NCBI GenBank assembly: GCA_028752905.1
Contig: JAQNBH010000011.1
Coordinates: 17,763,909-17,827,908, forward strand
DNA: 64,000 bases
Reading direction: 5' to 3'
Source: Cladorhizidae sp. MBARI D1340-BT2
Lineage: Eukaryota > Porifera > Demospongiae > Poecilosclerida > Cladorhizidae
Below are positions 52,835 through 64,000 of this stretch, one piece after another. Both the position numbers and the translations under genes were made by a program. The first letter of the stretch is position 1. The number at the start of each line of letters is the position of its first letter. The notes under the pieces are model-generated. The model was not told the DNA's origin and did not search any database. It saw nothing but the letters and a program-made list of their open reading frames with translations.

Positions 52835-55800
52835 ATGGAGTCCTTCAGTGAGAGTTGAACTTTGTAGGCATGCATGTAGTCCAACAGTGAGAGTTGAACT
52901 TTGTAGACATGCATGTAGTCCAACAGTGAGAGTTTAACTTTGTAGGCATGCATGTAGTCCAACAGTGAGAGTTGAACTTTGTAGACATGCATGTAGTCCA
53001 ACAGTGAGAGTTGAACTTTGTAGACATGCATGTAGTCCAACAGTGAGAGTTGAACTTTGTAGACATGCATGTAGTCCAACAGTGAGAGTTGAACTTTGTA
53101 GACATGCATGTAGTCCAACAGTGAGAGTTGAACTTTGTAGACATGCATGTAGTCCAACAGTGAGAGTTGAACTTTGTAGGCAGGCATGTAGTCCAACAGT
53201 GAGAGTTGAACTTTGTAGACATGCATGTAGTCCAAAAGTGAGAGTTGAACTTTGTAGACATACATGTAGTCCAACAGTGAGAGTTGAACTTTGTAGGCAT
53301 GCATGTAGTCCAACAGTGAGAGTTGAACTTTGTAGACATGCATGTAGTCCACCAGTGAGAGTTGAACTTTGTAGACATGCATGTAGTCCAACAGTGAGAG
53401 TTGAACTTTGTAGGCATGCATTGTAGTCCAACAGTGAGAGTTGAACTTTGTAGACATGCATGTAGTCCAACAGTGAGAGTTAAACTTTGTAGGCATGCAT
53501 GTAGTCCAACAGTGAGAGTTGAACTATGTAGACATGCATGTAGTCCAACAGTGAGAGTTGAACTTTGTAGGCATGCATGTAGTCCAACAGTGAGAGTTGA
53601 ACTTTGTAGACATGCATGTAGTCCAACAGTGAGAGTTGAACTTTGTAGACATGCATGTAGTCCAACAGTGAGAGTTGAACTTTTTAGGCATGCATGTAGT
53701 CCAACAGAGAGAGTTGAACTTTGTAGACATGCATGTAGTCCAACATTGAGAGTTGAACTTTGTAGACATGCATGTAGTCCAACAGTGAGAGTTGAACTTT
53801 GTAGACATGCATGTAGTCCAACAGTGAGAGTTGAACTTTGTAGACATGCATGTAGTCCAACAGTGAGAGTTGAACTTTGTAGACATGCATGTAGTCCAAC
53901 AGTGAGAGTTGAACTTTGTAGACATGCATGTAGTCCAACAGTGAGAGTTGAACTTTGTAGACATGCATGTAGTCCAACAGTGAGAGTTGAACTTTGTAGG
54001 CAGGCATGTAGTCCAACAGTGAGAGTTGAACTTTGTAGACATGCATGTAGTCCAAAAGTGAGAGTTGAACTTTGTAGACATACATGTAGTCCAACAGTGA
54101 GAGTTGAACTTTGTAGGCATGCATGTAGTCCAACAGTGAGAGTTGAACTTTGTAGACATGCATGTAGTCCACCAGTGAGAGTTGAACTTTGTAGACATGC
54201 ATGTAGTCCAACATTGAGAGTTGAACTTTGTAGGCATGCATGTAGTCCAACAGTGAGAGTTGAACTTTGTAGACATGCATGATGTCCAACAGTGAGAGTT
54301 AAACTTTGTAGGCATGCATGTAGTCCAACAGTGAGAGTTGAACTATGTAGACATGCATGTAGTCCAACAGTGAGAGTTGAACTTTGTAGGCATGCATGTA
54401 GTCCAACAGTGAGAGTTGAACTTTGTAGACATGCATGTAGTCCAACAGTGAGAGTTGAACTTTGTAGACATGCATGTAGTCCAACAGTGAGTGTTGAACT
54501 TTTTAGGCATGCATGTAGTCCAACAGAGAGAGTTGAACTTTGTAGACATGCATGTAGTCCAACAGTGAGAGTTGAACTTTGTAGACATGCATGTAGTCCA
54601 ACAGTGAGAGTTGAACTTTGTAGACATGCATGTAGTCCAACAGTGAGAATTGAACTTTGTAGGCATGCATGTAGTCCAACAGTGAGAGTTGAACTTTGTA
54701 GACATGCATGTAGTCCACCAGTGAGAGTTGAACTTTGTAGACATGCATGTAGTCCAACAGTGAGAGTTGAACTTTGTAGGCATGCATGTAGTCCAACAGT
54801 GAGAGTTGAACTTTGTAGACATGCATGTAGTCCAACAGTGAGAGTTAAACTTTGTAGGCATGCATGTAGTCCAACAGTGAGAGTTGAACTATGTAGACAT
54901 GCATGTAGTCCAACAGTGAGAGTTGAACTTTGTAGGCATGCATGTAGTCCAACAGTGAGAGTTGAACTTTGTAGGCATGCATGGAGTCCTTCAGTGAGAG
55001 TTGAACTTTGTAGGCATGCATGTAGTCCAACAGTGAGAGTTGAACTTTGTAGACATGCATGTAGTCCAACAGTGAGAGTTTAACTTTGTAGGCATGCATG
55101 TAGTCCAACAGTGAGAGTTGAACTTTGTAGACATGCATGTAGTCCAACAGTGAGAGTTGAACTTTGTAGACATGCATGTAGTCCAACAGTGAGAGTTGAA
55201 CTTTGTAGACATGCATGTAGTCCAACAGTGAGAGTTGAACTTTGTAGACATGCATGTAGTCCAACAGTGAGAGTTGAACTTTGTAGACATGCATGTAGTC
55301 CAACAGTGAGAGTTGAACTTTGTAGGCAGGCATGTAGTCCAACAGTGAGAGTTGAACTTTGTAGACATGCATGTAGTCCAAAAGTGAGAGTTGAACTTTG
55401 TAGACATACATGTAGTCCAACAGTGAGAGTTGAACTTTGTAGGCATGCATGTAGTCCAACAGTGAGAGTTGAACTTTGTAGACATGCATGTAGTCCACCA
55501 GTGAGAGTTGAACTTTGTAGACATGCATGTAGTCCAACAGTGAGAGTTGAACTTTGTAGGCATGCATTGTAGTCCAACAGTGAGAGTTGAACTTTGTAGA
55601 CATGCATGTAGTCCAACAGTGAGAGTTAAACTTTGTAGGCATGCATGTAGTCCAACAGTGAGAGTTGAACTATGTAGACATGCATGTAGTCCAACAGTGA
55701 GAGTTGAACTTTGTAGGCATGCATGTAGTCCAACAGTGAGAGTTGAACTTTGTAGACATGCATGTAGTCCAACAGTGAGAGTTGAACTTTGTAGACATGC

Positions 55801-58800
55801 ATGTAGTCCAACAGTGAGAGTTGAACTTTTTAGGCATGCATGTAGTCCAACAGAGAGAGTTGAACTTTGTAGACATGCATGTAGTCCAACATTGAGAGTT
55901 GAACTTTGTAGACATGCATGTAGTCCAACAGTGAGAGTTGAACTTTGTAGACATGCATGTAGTCCAACAGTGAGAGTTGAACTTTGTAGACATGCATGTA
56001 GTCCAACAGTGAGAGTTGAACTTTGTAGACATGCATGTAGTCCAACAGTGAGAGTTGAACTTTGTAGACATGCATGTAGTCCAACAGTGAGAGTTGAACT
56101 TTGTAGACATGCATGTAGTCCAACAGTGAGAGTTGAACTTTGTAGGCAGGCATGTAGTCCAACAGTGAGAGTTGAACTTTGTAGACATGCATGTAGTCCA
56201 AAAGTGAGAGTTGAACTTTGTAGACATACATGTAGTCCAACAGTGAGAGTTGAACTTTGTAGGCATGCATGTAGTCCAACAGTGAGAGTTGAACTTTGTA
56301 GACATGCATGTAGTCCACCAGTGAGAGTTGAACTTTGTAGACATGCATGTAGTCCAACATTGAGAGTTGAACTTTGTAGGCATGCATGTAGTCCAACAGT
56401 GAGAGTTGAACTTTGTAGACATGCATGATGTCCAACAGTGAGAGTTAAACTTTGTAGGCATGCATGTAGTCCAACAGTGAGAGTTGAACTATGTAGACAT
56501 GCATGTAGTCCAACAGTGAGAGTTGAACTTTGTAGGCATGCATGTAGTCCAACAGTGAGAGTTGAACTTTGTAGACATGCATGTAGTCCAACAGTGAGAG
56601 TTGAACTTTGTAGACATGCATGTAGTCCAACAGTGAGTGTTGAACTTTTTAGGCATGCATGTAGTCCAACAGAGAGAGTTGAACTTTGTAGACATGCATG
56701 TAGTCCAACAGTGAGAGTTGAACTTTGTAGACATGCATGTAGTCCAACAGTGAGAGTTGAACTTTGTAGACATGCATGTAGTCCAACAGTGAGAATTGAA
56801 CTTTGTAGGCATGCATGTAGTCCAACAGTGAGAGTTGAACTTTGTAGACATGCATGTAGTCCACCAGTGAGAGTTGAACTTTGTAGACATGCATGTAGTC
56901 CAACAGTGAGAGTTGAACTTTGTAGGCATGCATGTAGTCCAACAGTGAGAGTTGAACTTTGTAGACATGCATGTAGTCCAACAGTGAGAGTTAAACTTTG
57001 TAGGCATGCATGTAGTCCAACAGTGAGAGTTGAACTATGTAGACATGCATGTAGTCCAACAGTGAGAGTTGAACTTTGTAGGCATGCATGTAGTCCAACA
57101 GTGAGAGTTGAACCTTGTAGACATGCATGTAGTCCAACAGTGAGAGTTGAATTTTGTAGACATGCATGTAGTCCAACAGTGAGAGTTGAACTTTTTAGGC
57201 ATGCATGTAGTCCAACAGAGAGAGTTGAACTTTGTAGACATGCATGTAGTCCAACAGTGAGAGTTGAACTTTGTAGACATGCATGTAGTCCAACAGTGAG
57301 AGTTGAACTTTGTAGACATGCATGTAGTCCAACAGTGAGAGTTGAACTTTGTAGACATGCATGTAGTCCAACAGTGAGAGTTGAACTTTGTAGACATGCA
57401 TGTAGTCCAACAGTGAGAGTTGAACTTTGTAGGCATGCATGTAGTCCAACAGTGAGAGTTGAACTTTGTAGACATGCATGTAGTCCAACAGTGAGAGTTG
57501 AACTTTGTAGGCATGCATGGAGTCCTTCAGTGAGAGTTGAACTTTGTAGGCATGCATGTAGTCCAACAGTGAGAGTTGAACTTTGTAGACATGCATGTAG
57601 TCCAACAGTGAGAGTTGAACTTTGTAGGCATGCATGTAGTCCAACAGTGAGAGTTGAACTTTGTAGACATGCATGTAGTCCAACAGTGAGAGTTGAACTT
57701 TGTAGACATGCATGTAGTCCAACAGTGAGAGTTGAACTTTGTAGACATGCATGTAGTCCAACAGTGAGAGTTGAACTTTGTAGACATGCATGTAGTCCAA
57801 CAGTGAGAGTTGAACTTTGTAGACATGCATGTAGTCCAACAGTGAGAGTTGAACTTTGTAGGCAGGCATGTAGTCCAACAGTGAGAGTTGAACTTTGTAG
57901 ACATGCATGTAGTCCAAAAGTGAGAGTTGAACTTTGTAGACATACATGTAGTCCAACAGTGAGAGTTGAACTTTGTAGGCATGCATGTAGTCCAACAGTG
58001 AGAGTTGAACTTTGTAGACATGCATGTAGTCCACCAGTGAGAGTTGAACTTTGTAGACATGCATGTAGTCCAACAGTGAGAGTTGAACTTTGTAGACATG
58101 CATGTAGTCCAACAGTGAGAGTTAAACTTTGTAGGCATGCATGTAGTCCAACAGTGAGAGTTGAACTATGTAGACATGCATGTAGTCCAACAGTGAGAGT
58201 TGAACTTTGTAGGCATGCATGTAGTCCAACAGTGAGAGTTGAACTTTGTAGACATGCATGTAGTCCAACAGTGAGAGTTGAACTTTGTAGACATGCATGT
58301 AGTCCAACAGTGAGAGTTGAACTTTTTAGGCATGCATGTAGTCCAACAGAGAGAGTTGAACTTTGTAGACATGCATGTAGTCCAACATTGAGAGTTGAAC
58401 TTTGTAGACATGCATGTAGTCCAACAGTGAGAGTTGAACTTTGTAGACATGCATGTAGTCCAACAGTGAGAGTTGAACTTTGTAGACATGCATGTAGTCC
58501 AACAGTGAGAGTTGAACTTTGTAGACATGCATGTAGTCCAACAGTGAGAGTTGAACTTTGTAGACATGCATGTAGTCCAACAGTGAGAGTTGAACTTTGT
58601 AGACATGCATGTAGTCCAACAGTGAGAGTTGAACTTTGTAGGCAGGCATGTAGTCCAACAGTGAGAGTTGAACTTTGTAGACATGCATGTAGTCCAAAAG
58701 TGAGAGTTGAACTTTGTAGACATACATGTAGTCCAACAGTGAGAGTTGAACTTTGTAGGCATGCATGTAGTCCAACAGTGAGAGTTGAACTTTGTAGACA

Positions 58801-58960
58801 TGCATGTAGTCCACCAGTGAGAGTTGAACTTTGTAGACATGCATGTAGTCCAACATTGAGAGTTGAACTTTGTAGGCATGCATGTAGTCCAACAGTGAGA
58901 GTTGAACTTTGTAGACATGCATGATGTCCAACAGTGAGAGTTAAACTTTGTAGGCATGCA
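52835..58960. repeat. Three successive higher-order repeats of 2,146, 2,538 and about 1,430 bp visible
   Basis: The marker catggagtccttc occurs near 52835, 54981 and 57519. The first two units are in exact 2,146-bp register (55 monomers plus 1 for a 40-mer) through gagtttaac, tccaaaag, catacatg, tccaccag, catgcattgtag, gagttaaac, aactttttagg, acattgag and catgatgtcc. The second and third cores are offset by 2,496 bp, because about nine extra monomers were retained and the 40-mer was lost. This is the clearest example of higher-order units in the window. Confidence 0.87.
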
Positions 58961-61900
58961 TGTAGTCCAACAGTGAGAGTTGAACTATGTAGACATGCAT
59001 GTAGTCCAACAGTGAGAGTTGAACTTTGTAGGCATGCATGTAGTCCAACAGTGAGAGTTGAACTTTGTAGACATGCATGTAGTCCAACAGTGAGAGTTGA
59101 ACTTTGTAGACATGCATGTAGTCCAACAGTGAGTGTTGAACTTTTTAGGCATGCATGTAGTCCAACAGAGAGAGTTGAACTTTGTAGACATGCATGTAGT
59201 CCAACAGTGAGAGTTGAACTTTGTAGACATGCATGTAGTCCAACAGTGAGAGTTGAACTTTGTAGACATGCATGTAGTCCAACAGTGAGAATTGAACTTT
59301 GTAGGCATGCATGTAGTCCAACAGTAAGAGTTGAACTTTGTAGACATGCATGTAGTCCACCAGTGAGAGTTGAACTTTGTAGACATGCATGTAGTCCAAC
59401 AGTGAGAGTTGAACTTTGTAGGCATGCATGTAGTCCAACAGTGAGAGTTGAACTTTGTAGACATGCATGTAGTCCAACAGTGAGAGTTAAACTTTGTAGG
59501 CATGCATGTAGTCCAACAGTGAGAGTTGAACTATGTAGACATGCATGTAGTCCAACAGTGAGAGTTGAACTTTGTAGGCATGCATGTAGTCCAACAGTGA
59601 GAGTTGAACCTTGTAGACATGCATGTAGTCCAACAGTGAGAGTTGAATTTTGTAGACATGCATGTAGTCCAACAGTGAGAGTTGAACTTTTTAGGCATGC
59701 ATGTAGTCCAACAGAGAGAGTTGAACTTTGTAGACATGCATGTAGTCCAACAGTGAGAGTTGAACTTTGTAGACATGCATGTAGTCCAACAGTGAGAGTT
59801 GAACTTTGTAGACATGCATGTAGTCCAACAGTGAGAGTTGAACTTTGTAGACATGCATGTAGTCCAACAGTGAGAGTTGAACTTTGTAGACATGCATGTA
59901 GTCCAACAGTGAGAGTTGAACTTTGTAGGCATGCATGTAGTCCAACAGTGAGAGTTGAACTTTGTAGACATGCATGTAGTCCAACAGTGAGAGTTGAACT
60001 TTGTAGGCATGCATGGAGTCCTTCAGTGAGAGTTGAACTTTGTAGGCATGCATGTAGTCCAACAGTGAGAGTTGAACTTTGTAGACATGCATGTAGTCCA
60101 ACAGTGAGAGTTGAACTTTGTAGGCATGCATGTAGTCCAACAGTGAGAGTTGAACTTTGTAGACATGCATGTAGTCCAACAGTGAGAGTTGAACTTTGTA
60201 GACATGCATGTAGTCCAACAGTGAGAGTTGAACTTTGTAGACATGCATGTAGTCCAACAGTGAGAGTTGAACTTTGTAGACATGCATGTAGTCCAACAGT
60301 GAGAGTTGAACTTTGTAGACATGCATGTAGTCCACCAGTGAGAGTTGAACTTTGTAGGCATGCATGGAGTCCTTCAGTGAGAGTTGAACTTTGTAGGCAT
60401 GCATGTAGTCCAACAGTGAGAGTTGAACTTTGTAGACATGCATGTAGTCCAACAGTGAGAGTTGAACTTTGTAGGCATGCATGTAGTCCAACAGTGAGAG
60501 TTGAACTTTGTAGACATGCATGTAGTCCAACAGTGAGAGTTGAACTTTGTAGACATGCATGTAGTCCAACAGTGAGAGTTGAACTTTGTAGACATGCATG
60601 TAGTCCAACAGTGAGAGTTGAACTTTGTAGACATGCATGTAGTCCAACAGTGAGAGTTGAACTTTGTAGACATGCATGTAGTCCAACAGTGAGAGTTGAA
60701 CTTTGTAGGCAGGCATGTAGTCCAACAGTGAGAGTTGAACTTTGTAGACATGCATGTAGTCCAAAAGTGAGAGTTGAACTTTGTAGACATACATGTAGTC
60801 CAACAGTGAGAGTTGAACTTTGTAGGCATGCATGTAGTCCAACAGTGAGAGTTGAACTTTGTAGACATGCATGTAGTCCACCAGTGAGAGTTGAACTTTG
60901 TAGACATGCATGTAGTCCAACAGTGAGAGTTGAACTTTGTAGGCATGCATTGTAGTCCAACAGTGAGAGTTGAACTTTGTAGACATGCATGTAGTCCAAC
61001 AGTGAGAGTTAAACTTTGTAGGCATGCATGTAGTCCAACAGTGAGAGTTGAACTATGTAGACATGCATGTAGTCCAACAGTGAGAGTTGAACTTTGTAGG
61101 CATGCATGTAGTCCAACAGTGAGAGTTGAACTTTGTAGACATGCATGTAGTCCAACAGTGAGAGTTGAACTTTGTAGACATGCATGTAGTCCAACAGTGA
61201 GAGTTGAACTTTTTAGGCATGCATGTAGTCCAACAGAGAGAGTTGAACTTTGTAGACATGCATGTAGTCCAACAGTGAGAGTTGAACTTTGTAGACATGC
61301 ATGTAGTCCAACAGTGAGAGTTGAACTTTGTAGACATGCATGTAGTCCAACAGTGAGAGTTGAACTTTGTAGACATGCATGTAGTCCAACAGTGAGAGTT
61401 GAACTTTGTAGACATGCATGTAGTCCAACAGTGAGAGTTGAACTTTGTAGGCATGCATGTAGTCCAACAGTGAGAGTTGAACTCTGTAGACATGCATGTA
61501 GTCCAACAGTGAGAGTTGAACTTTGTAGACATGCATGTAGTCCTACAGTGAGAGTTGAACTTTGTAGGCATGCATGTAGTCCAACAGTGAGAGTTGAACT
61601 TTGTAGACATGCATGTAGTCCAACAGTGAGAGTTTAACTTTGTAGGCATGCATGTAGTCCAACAGTGAGAGTTGAACTTTGTAGACATGCATGTAGTCCA
61701 ACAGTGAGAGTTTAACTTTGTAGACATGCATGTAGTCCAATAGAGAGAGTTGAACTTTGTAGACATGCATGTAGTCCAACAGTGAGAGTTGAACTTTGTA
61801 GACATGCATGTAGTCCAACAGTGAGAGTTGAACTTTGTACACATGCATGTATCCAACAGTGAGAGTTGAACTTTGTAGACATGCATGTAGTCCAACAGTG

Positions 61901-64000
61901 AGAGTTGAACTATGTAGGCATGCATGTAGTCCACCGGTGAGAGTTGAACTTTGTAGGCATGCATGTAGTCCAACAGTGAGAGTTGAACTTTGTAGGCATG
62001 CATGTAGTCCAACAGTGAGAGTTGAACTTTGTAGACATGCATGTAGTCCAACAGTGAGAGTTGAACTATGTAGGCATGCATGTAGTCCAACAGTGAGAGT
62101 TGAACTTTGTAGGCATGCATGTAGTCCAACAGTGAGAGTTGAACTTTGTAGGCATGCATGTAGTCCAACAGTGAAAGTTGAACTTTGTAGGCATGCATGT
62201 AGTCCAACAGTGAGAGTTGATCTATGTAGACATGCATGTAGTCCAACAGTGAGAGTTGAACTTTGTAGGCATGCTTGTAGTCCAACAGTGAGAGTTGAAC
62301 TTTGTAGACATGCATGCAGTCCAACAGTGAGAGTTGAACTATGTAGACATGCATGTAGTCCAACAGTGAGAGTTGAACTTTGTAGACATGCATGTAGTCC
62401 AACAGAACTTTGTAGACATGCATGTAGTCCAACAGTGAGAGTTGAACTTTGTAGGCATGCAAGTAGTCCAACAGAACTTTGTAGACATGCATGTAGTCCA
62501 CCAGTGAGAGTTGAACTTTGTAGACATGCATGTAGTCCAACAGTGAGAGTTGAACTTTGTAGACATGCATGTAGTCCAACAGTGAGGGTTGAACTTTGTA
62601 GACATGCATGTAGTCCAACAGTGAGGGTTGAACTATGTAGACATGCATGGAGTCCAACAGTGAGAGTTGAACTTTGTAGACATGCATGTAGTCCAACAGT
62701 GAGAGTTGAACTTTGTAGGCATGCATGTAGTCCAACAGTGAGAGTTGAACTTTGTAGACATGCATGTAGTCCAACAGTGAGAGTTGAACTTTGTAGGCAT
62801 GCATGTAGTCCAACAGTGAGAGTTGAACTTTGTAGACATGCATGTAGTCCAACAGTGAGGGTTGAACTTTGTAGGCATGCATGTAGTCCAACATTGAGAG
62901 TTGAACTTTGTAGACATGCATGTAGTCCAACAGTGAGAGTTGAACTTTGTAGACATGCATGTAGTCCAACAGTGAGAGTTGAACTTTGTAGATATGCATG
63001 TAGTCCAACAGTGAGAGTTGAACTTTGTAGGCATGCATGTAGTCCAACAGTGAGAGTTGAACTTTGTAGACATGCATGTAGTCCACCAGTGAGAGTTGAA
63101 CTTTGTAGACATGCATGTAGTCCAACAGTGAGAGTTGAACTTTGTAGACATGCATGTAGTCCAACAGTGAGAGTTGAACTTTGTCGACATGCATGTAGTC
63201 CAACAGTGAGAGTTGAACTTTGTAGACATGCATGTAGTCCAACAGTGAGAGTTGAACTTTGTAGACATGCATGTAGTCCAACAGTGAGAGTTGAACTTTG
63301 TAGACATGCATGTAGTCCAACAGTGAGAGTTGAACTTTGTAGGCATGCATGTAGTCCAACAGTGAGAGTTGAACTTTGTAGACATGCATGTAGTCCAACA
63401 GTGAGAGTTGAACTTTGTAGACATGCATGTAGTCCAACAGTGAGGGTTGAACTTTGTAGGCATGCATGTAGTCCAACAGTGAGAGTTGAACTTTATATAC
63501 ATGCATGTAGTCCAACAGTGAGAGTTGAACTTTGTAGACATGCATGTAGTCCAACAGTGAGAGTTGAACTTTGTAGACATGCATGTAGTCCAACAGTGAG
63601 AGTTGAACTTTTTAGGCATGCATGTAGTCCAACAGAGAGAGTTGAACTTTGTAGACATGCATGTAGTCCAACAGTGAGAGTTGAACTTTGTAGACATGCA
63701 TGTAGTCCAACAGTGAGAGTTGAACTTTGTAGACATGCATGTAGTCCAACAGTGAGAGTTGAACTTTGTAGACATGCATGTAGTCCAACAGTGAGAGTTG
63801 AACTTTGTAGACATGCATGTAGTCCAACAGTGAGAGTTGAACTTTGTAGGCATGCATGTAGTCCAACAGTGAGAGTTGAACTTTGTAGACATGCATGTAG
63901 TCCAACAGTGAGAGTTGAACTTTGTAGGCATGCATGGAGTCCTTCAGTGAGAGTTGAACTTTGTAGGCATGCATGTAGTCCAACAGTGAGAGTTGAACTT

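Larger units (their letters stand above)
5016..64000. repeat. Giant 39-bp satellite array, about 1,510 monomers, with higher-order structure
   Basis: A 39-bp unit repeats head to tail to the end of the window. Key parts in order are gtagtccaacagtgagag, ttgaactttgtag, then acatgcat (or gcatgcat). The consensus is about 41% GC and lacks CpG. All units have the same orientation, and I saw no other DNA inserted across 59 kb. The commonest difference is A or G in tag(a/g)cat. Rarer recurrent variants include tccaaaag, gcaggcat, catacatg, tccaccag, gagttaaac, gagtttaac, gaactatg, aactttttagg, catggagtccttc and catgatgtcc. Length variants are 37, 38, 40 and 30 bp. Because 39 is divisible by 3 and the consensus has no stop in any minus-strand frame or in one plus-strand frame, long open frames arise automatically. 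They switch frame at each length variant and end at recurring variants, so I do not call genes. The right end is not reached. Confidence 0.98.

Noticed and set aside
54991..60999. A 2,002-codon minus-strand open frame and dozens of other long frames in the satellite
   Set aside because: They follow from a 39-bp period and a stop-free minus-strand consensus. They change frame at every 37-, 38- or 40-bp monomer and end at recurring variants. They have no non-repetitive domain, signal or flanking gene structure. Overlapping frames on both strands are equally open.
5016..64000. CRISPR array
   Set aside because: Units abut directly with no unique spacers, no cas genes are present, and the monomer variation is by point changes. 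This is a simple satellite.
5016..64000. Telomeric or rDNA spacer repeat
   Set aside because: The monomer does not resemble TTAGGG-type telomere repeats, and no rRNA sequence is seen in the window.
5016..64000. Nucleosome phasing from five monomers (195 bp)
   Set aside because: Five times 39 is close to a common nucleosome spacing, but many other multiples would be found if sought. Nothing in the sequence shows a five-monomer period.

Overview
This window looks like repeat-dominated, non-coding DNA from a eukaryotic, probably invertebrate animal genome. It has AT-rich flanks, (CAA)n and (TA)n microsatellites, G tracts, an intron-like splice acceptor and a decayed DDE-type transposase relative. 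I recall relatives of that transposase family from sponge and other invertebrate genomes and from fungi, so a sponge-like host is possible, but this is memory and was not checked. There is no convincing intact protein-coding gene, no RNA gene and no prokaryotic feature.

Layout. Bases 1-580 are a tandem array of a 40-bp monomer (14.5 copies, running off the left edge). Bases 536-1997 (minus strand) are a transposase-like pseudogene with in-frame stops, frameshifts, a deletion and a 46-bp insertion. The 40-bp array abuts its broken 3' side, and the monomer itself encodes the next conserved motif of the protein, so the array appears to have grown out of the transposase coding sequence. Bases 1998-2670 are AT-rich with no gene seen. 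Bases 2671-4955 are 3.5 direct tandem copies of a roughly 650-bp non-coding unit carrying a G tract and a (CAA)n tract. The last copy is altered and holds a strong G-quadruplex motif about 100 bp from the next array.

From about 5016 to the right edge (at least 59 kb, about 1,510 copies) the window is one head-to-tail satellite with a 39-bp monomer, always in the same orientation and never interrupted by other DNA. Recurrent monomer variants (37, 38, 40 and 30 bp long, plus diagnostic substitutions) recur in fixed order. They reveal higher-order repeats of about 1.3 to 2.7 kb and longer duplications at offsets of 5,054 and 5,479 bp. The left edge is the most degenerate part, as expected for a satellite homogenised by unequal exchange. 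Because 39 is a multiple of 3 and the consensus has no stop in any of the three minus-strand frames or in one plus-strand frame, the array creates very long but probably meaningless open frames (up to 2,002 codons).

Nothing here works together as genes. The interest lies in repeat birth, hierarchical satellite evolution and boundary structure. All counts and alignments were made by eye.
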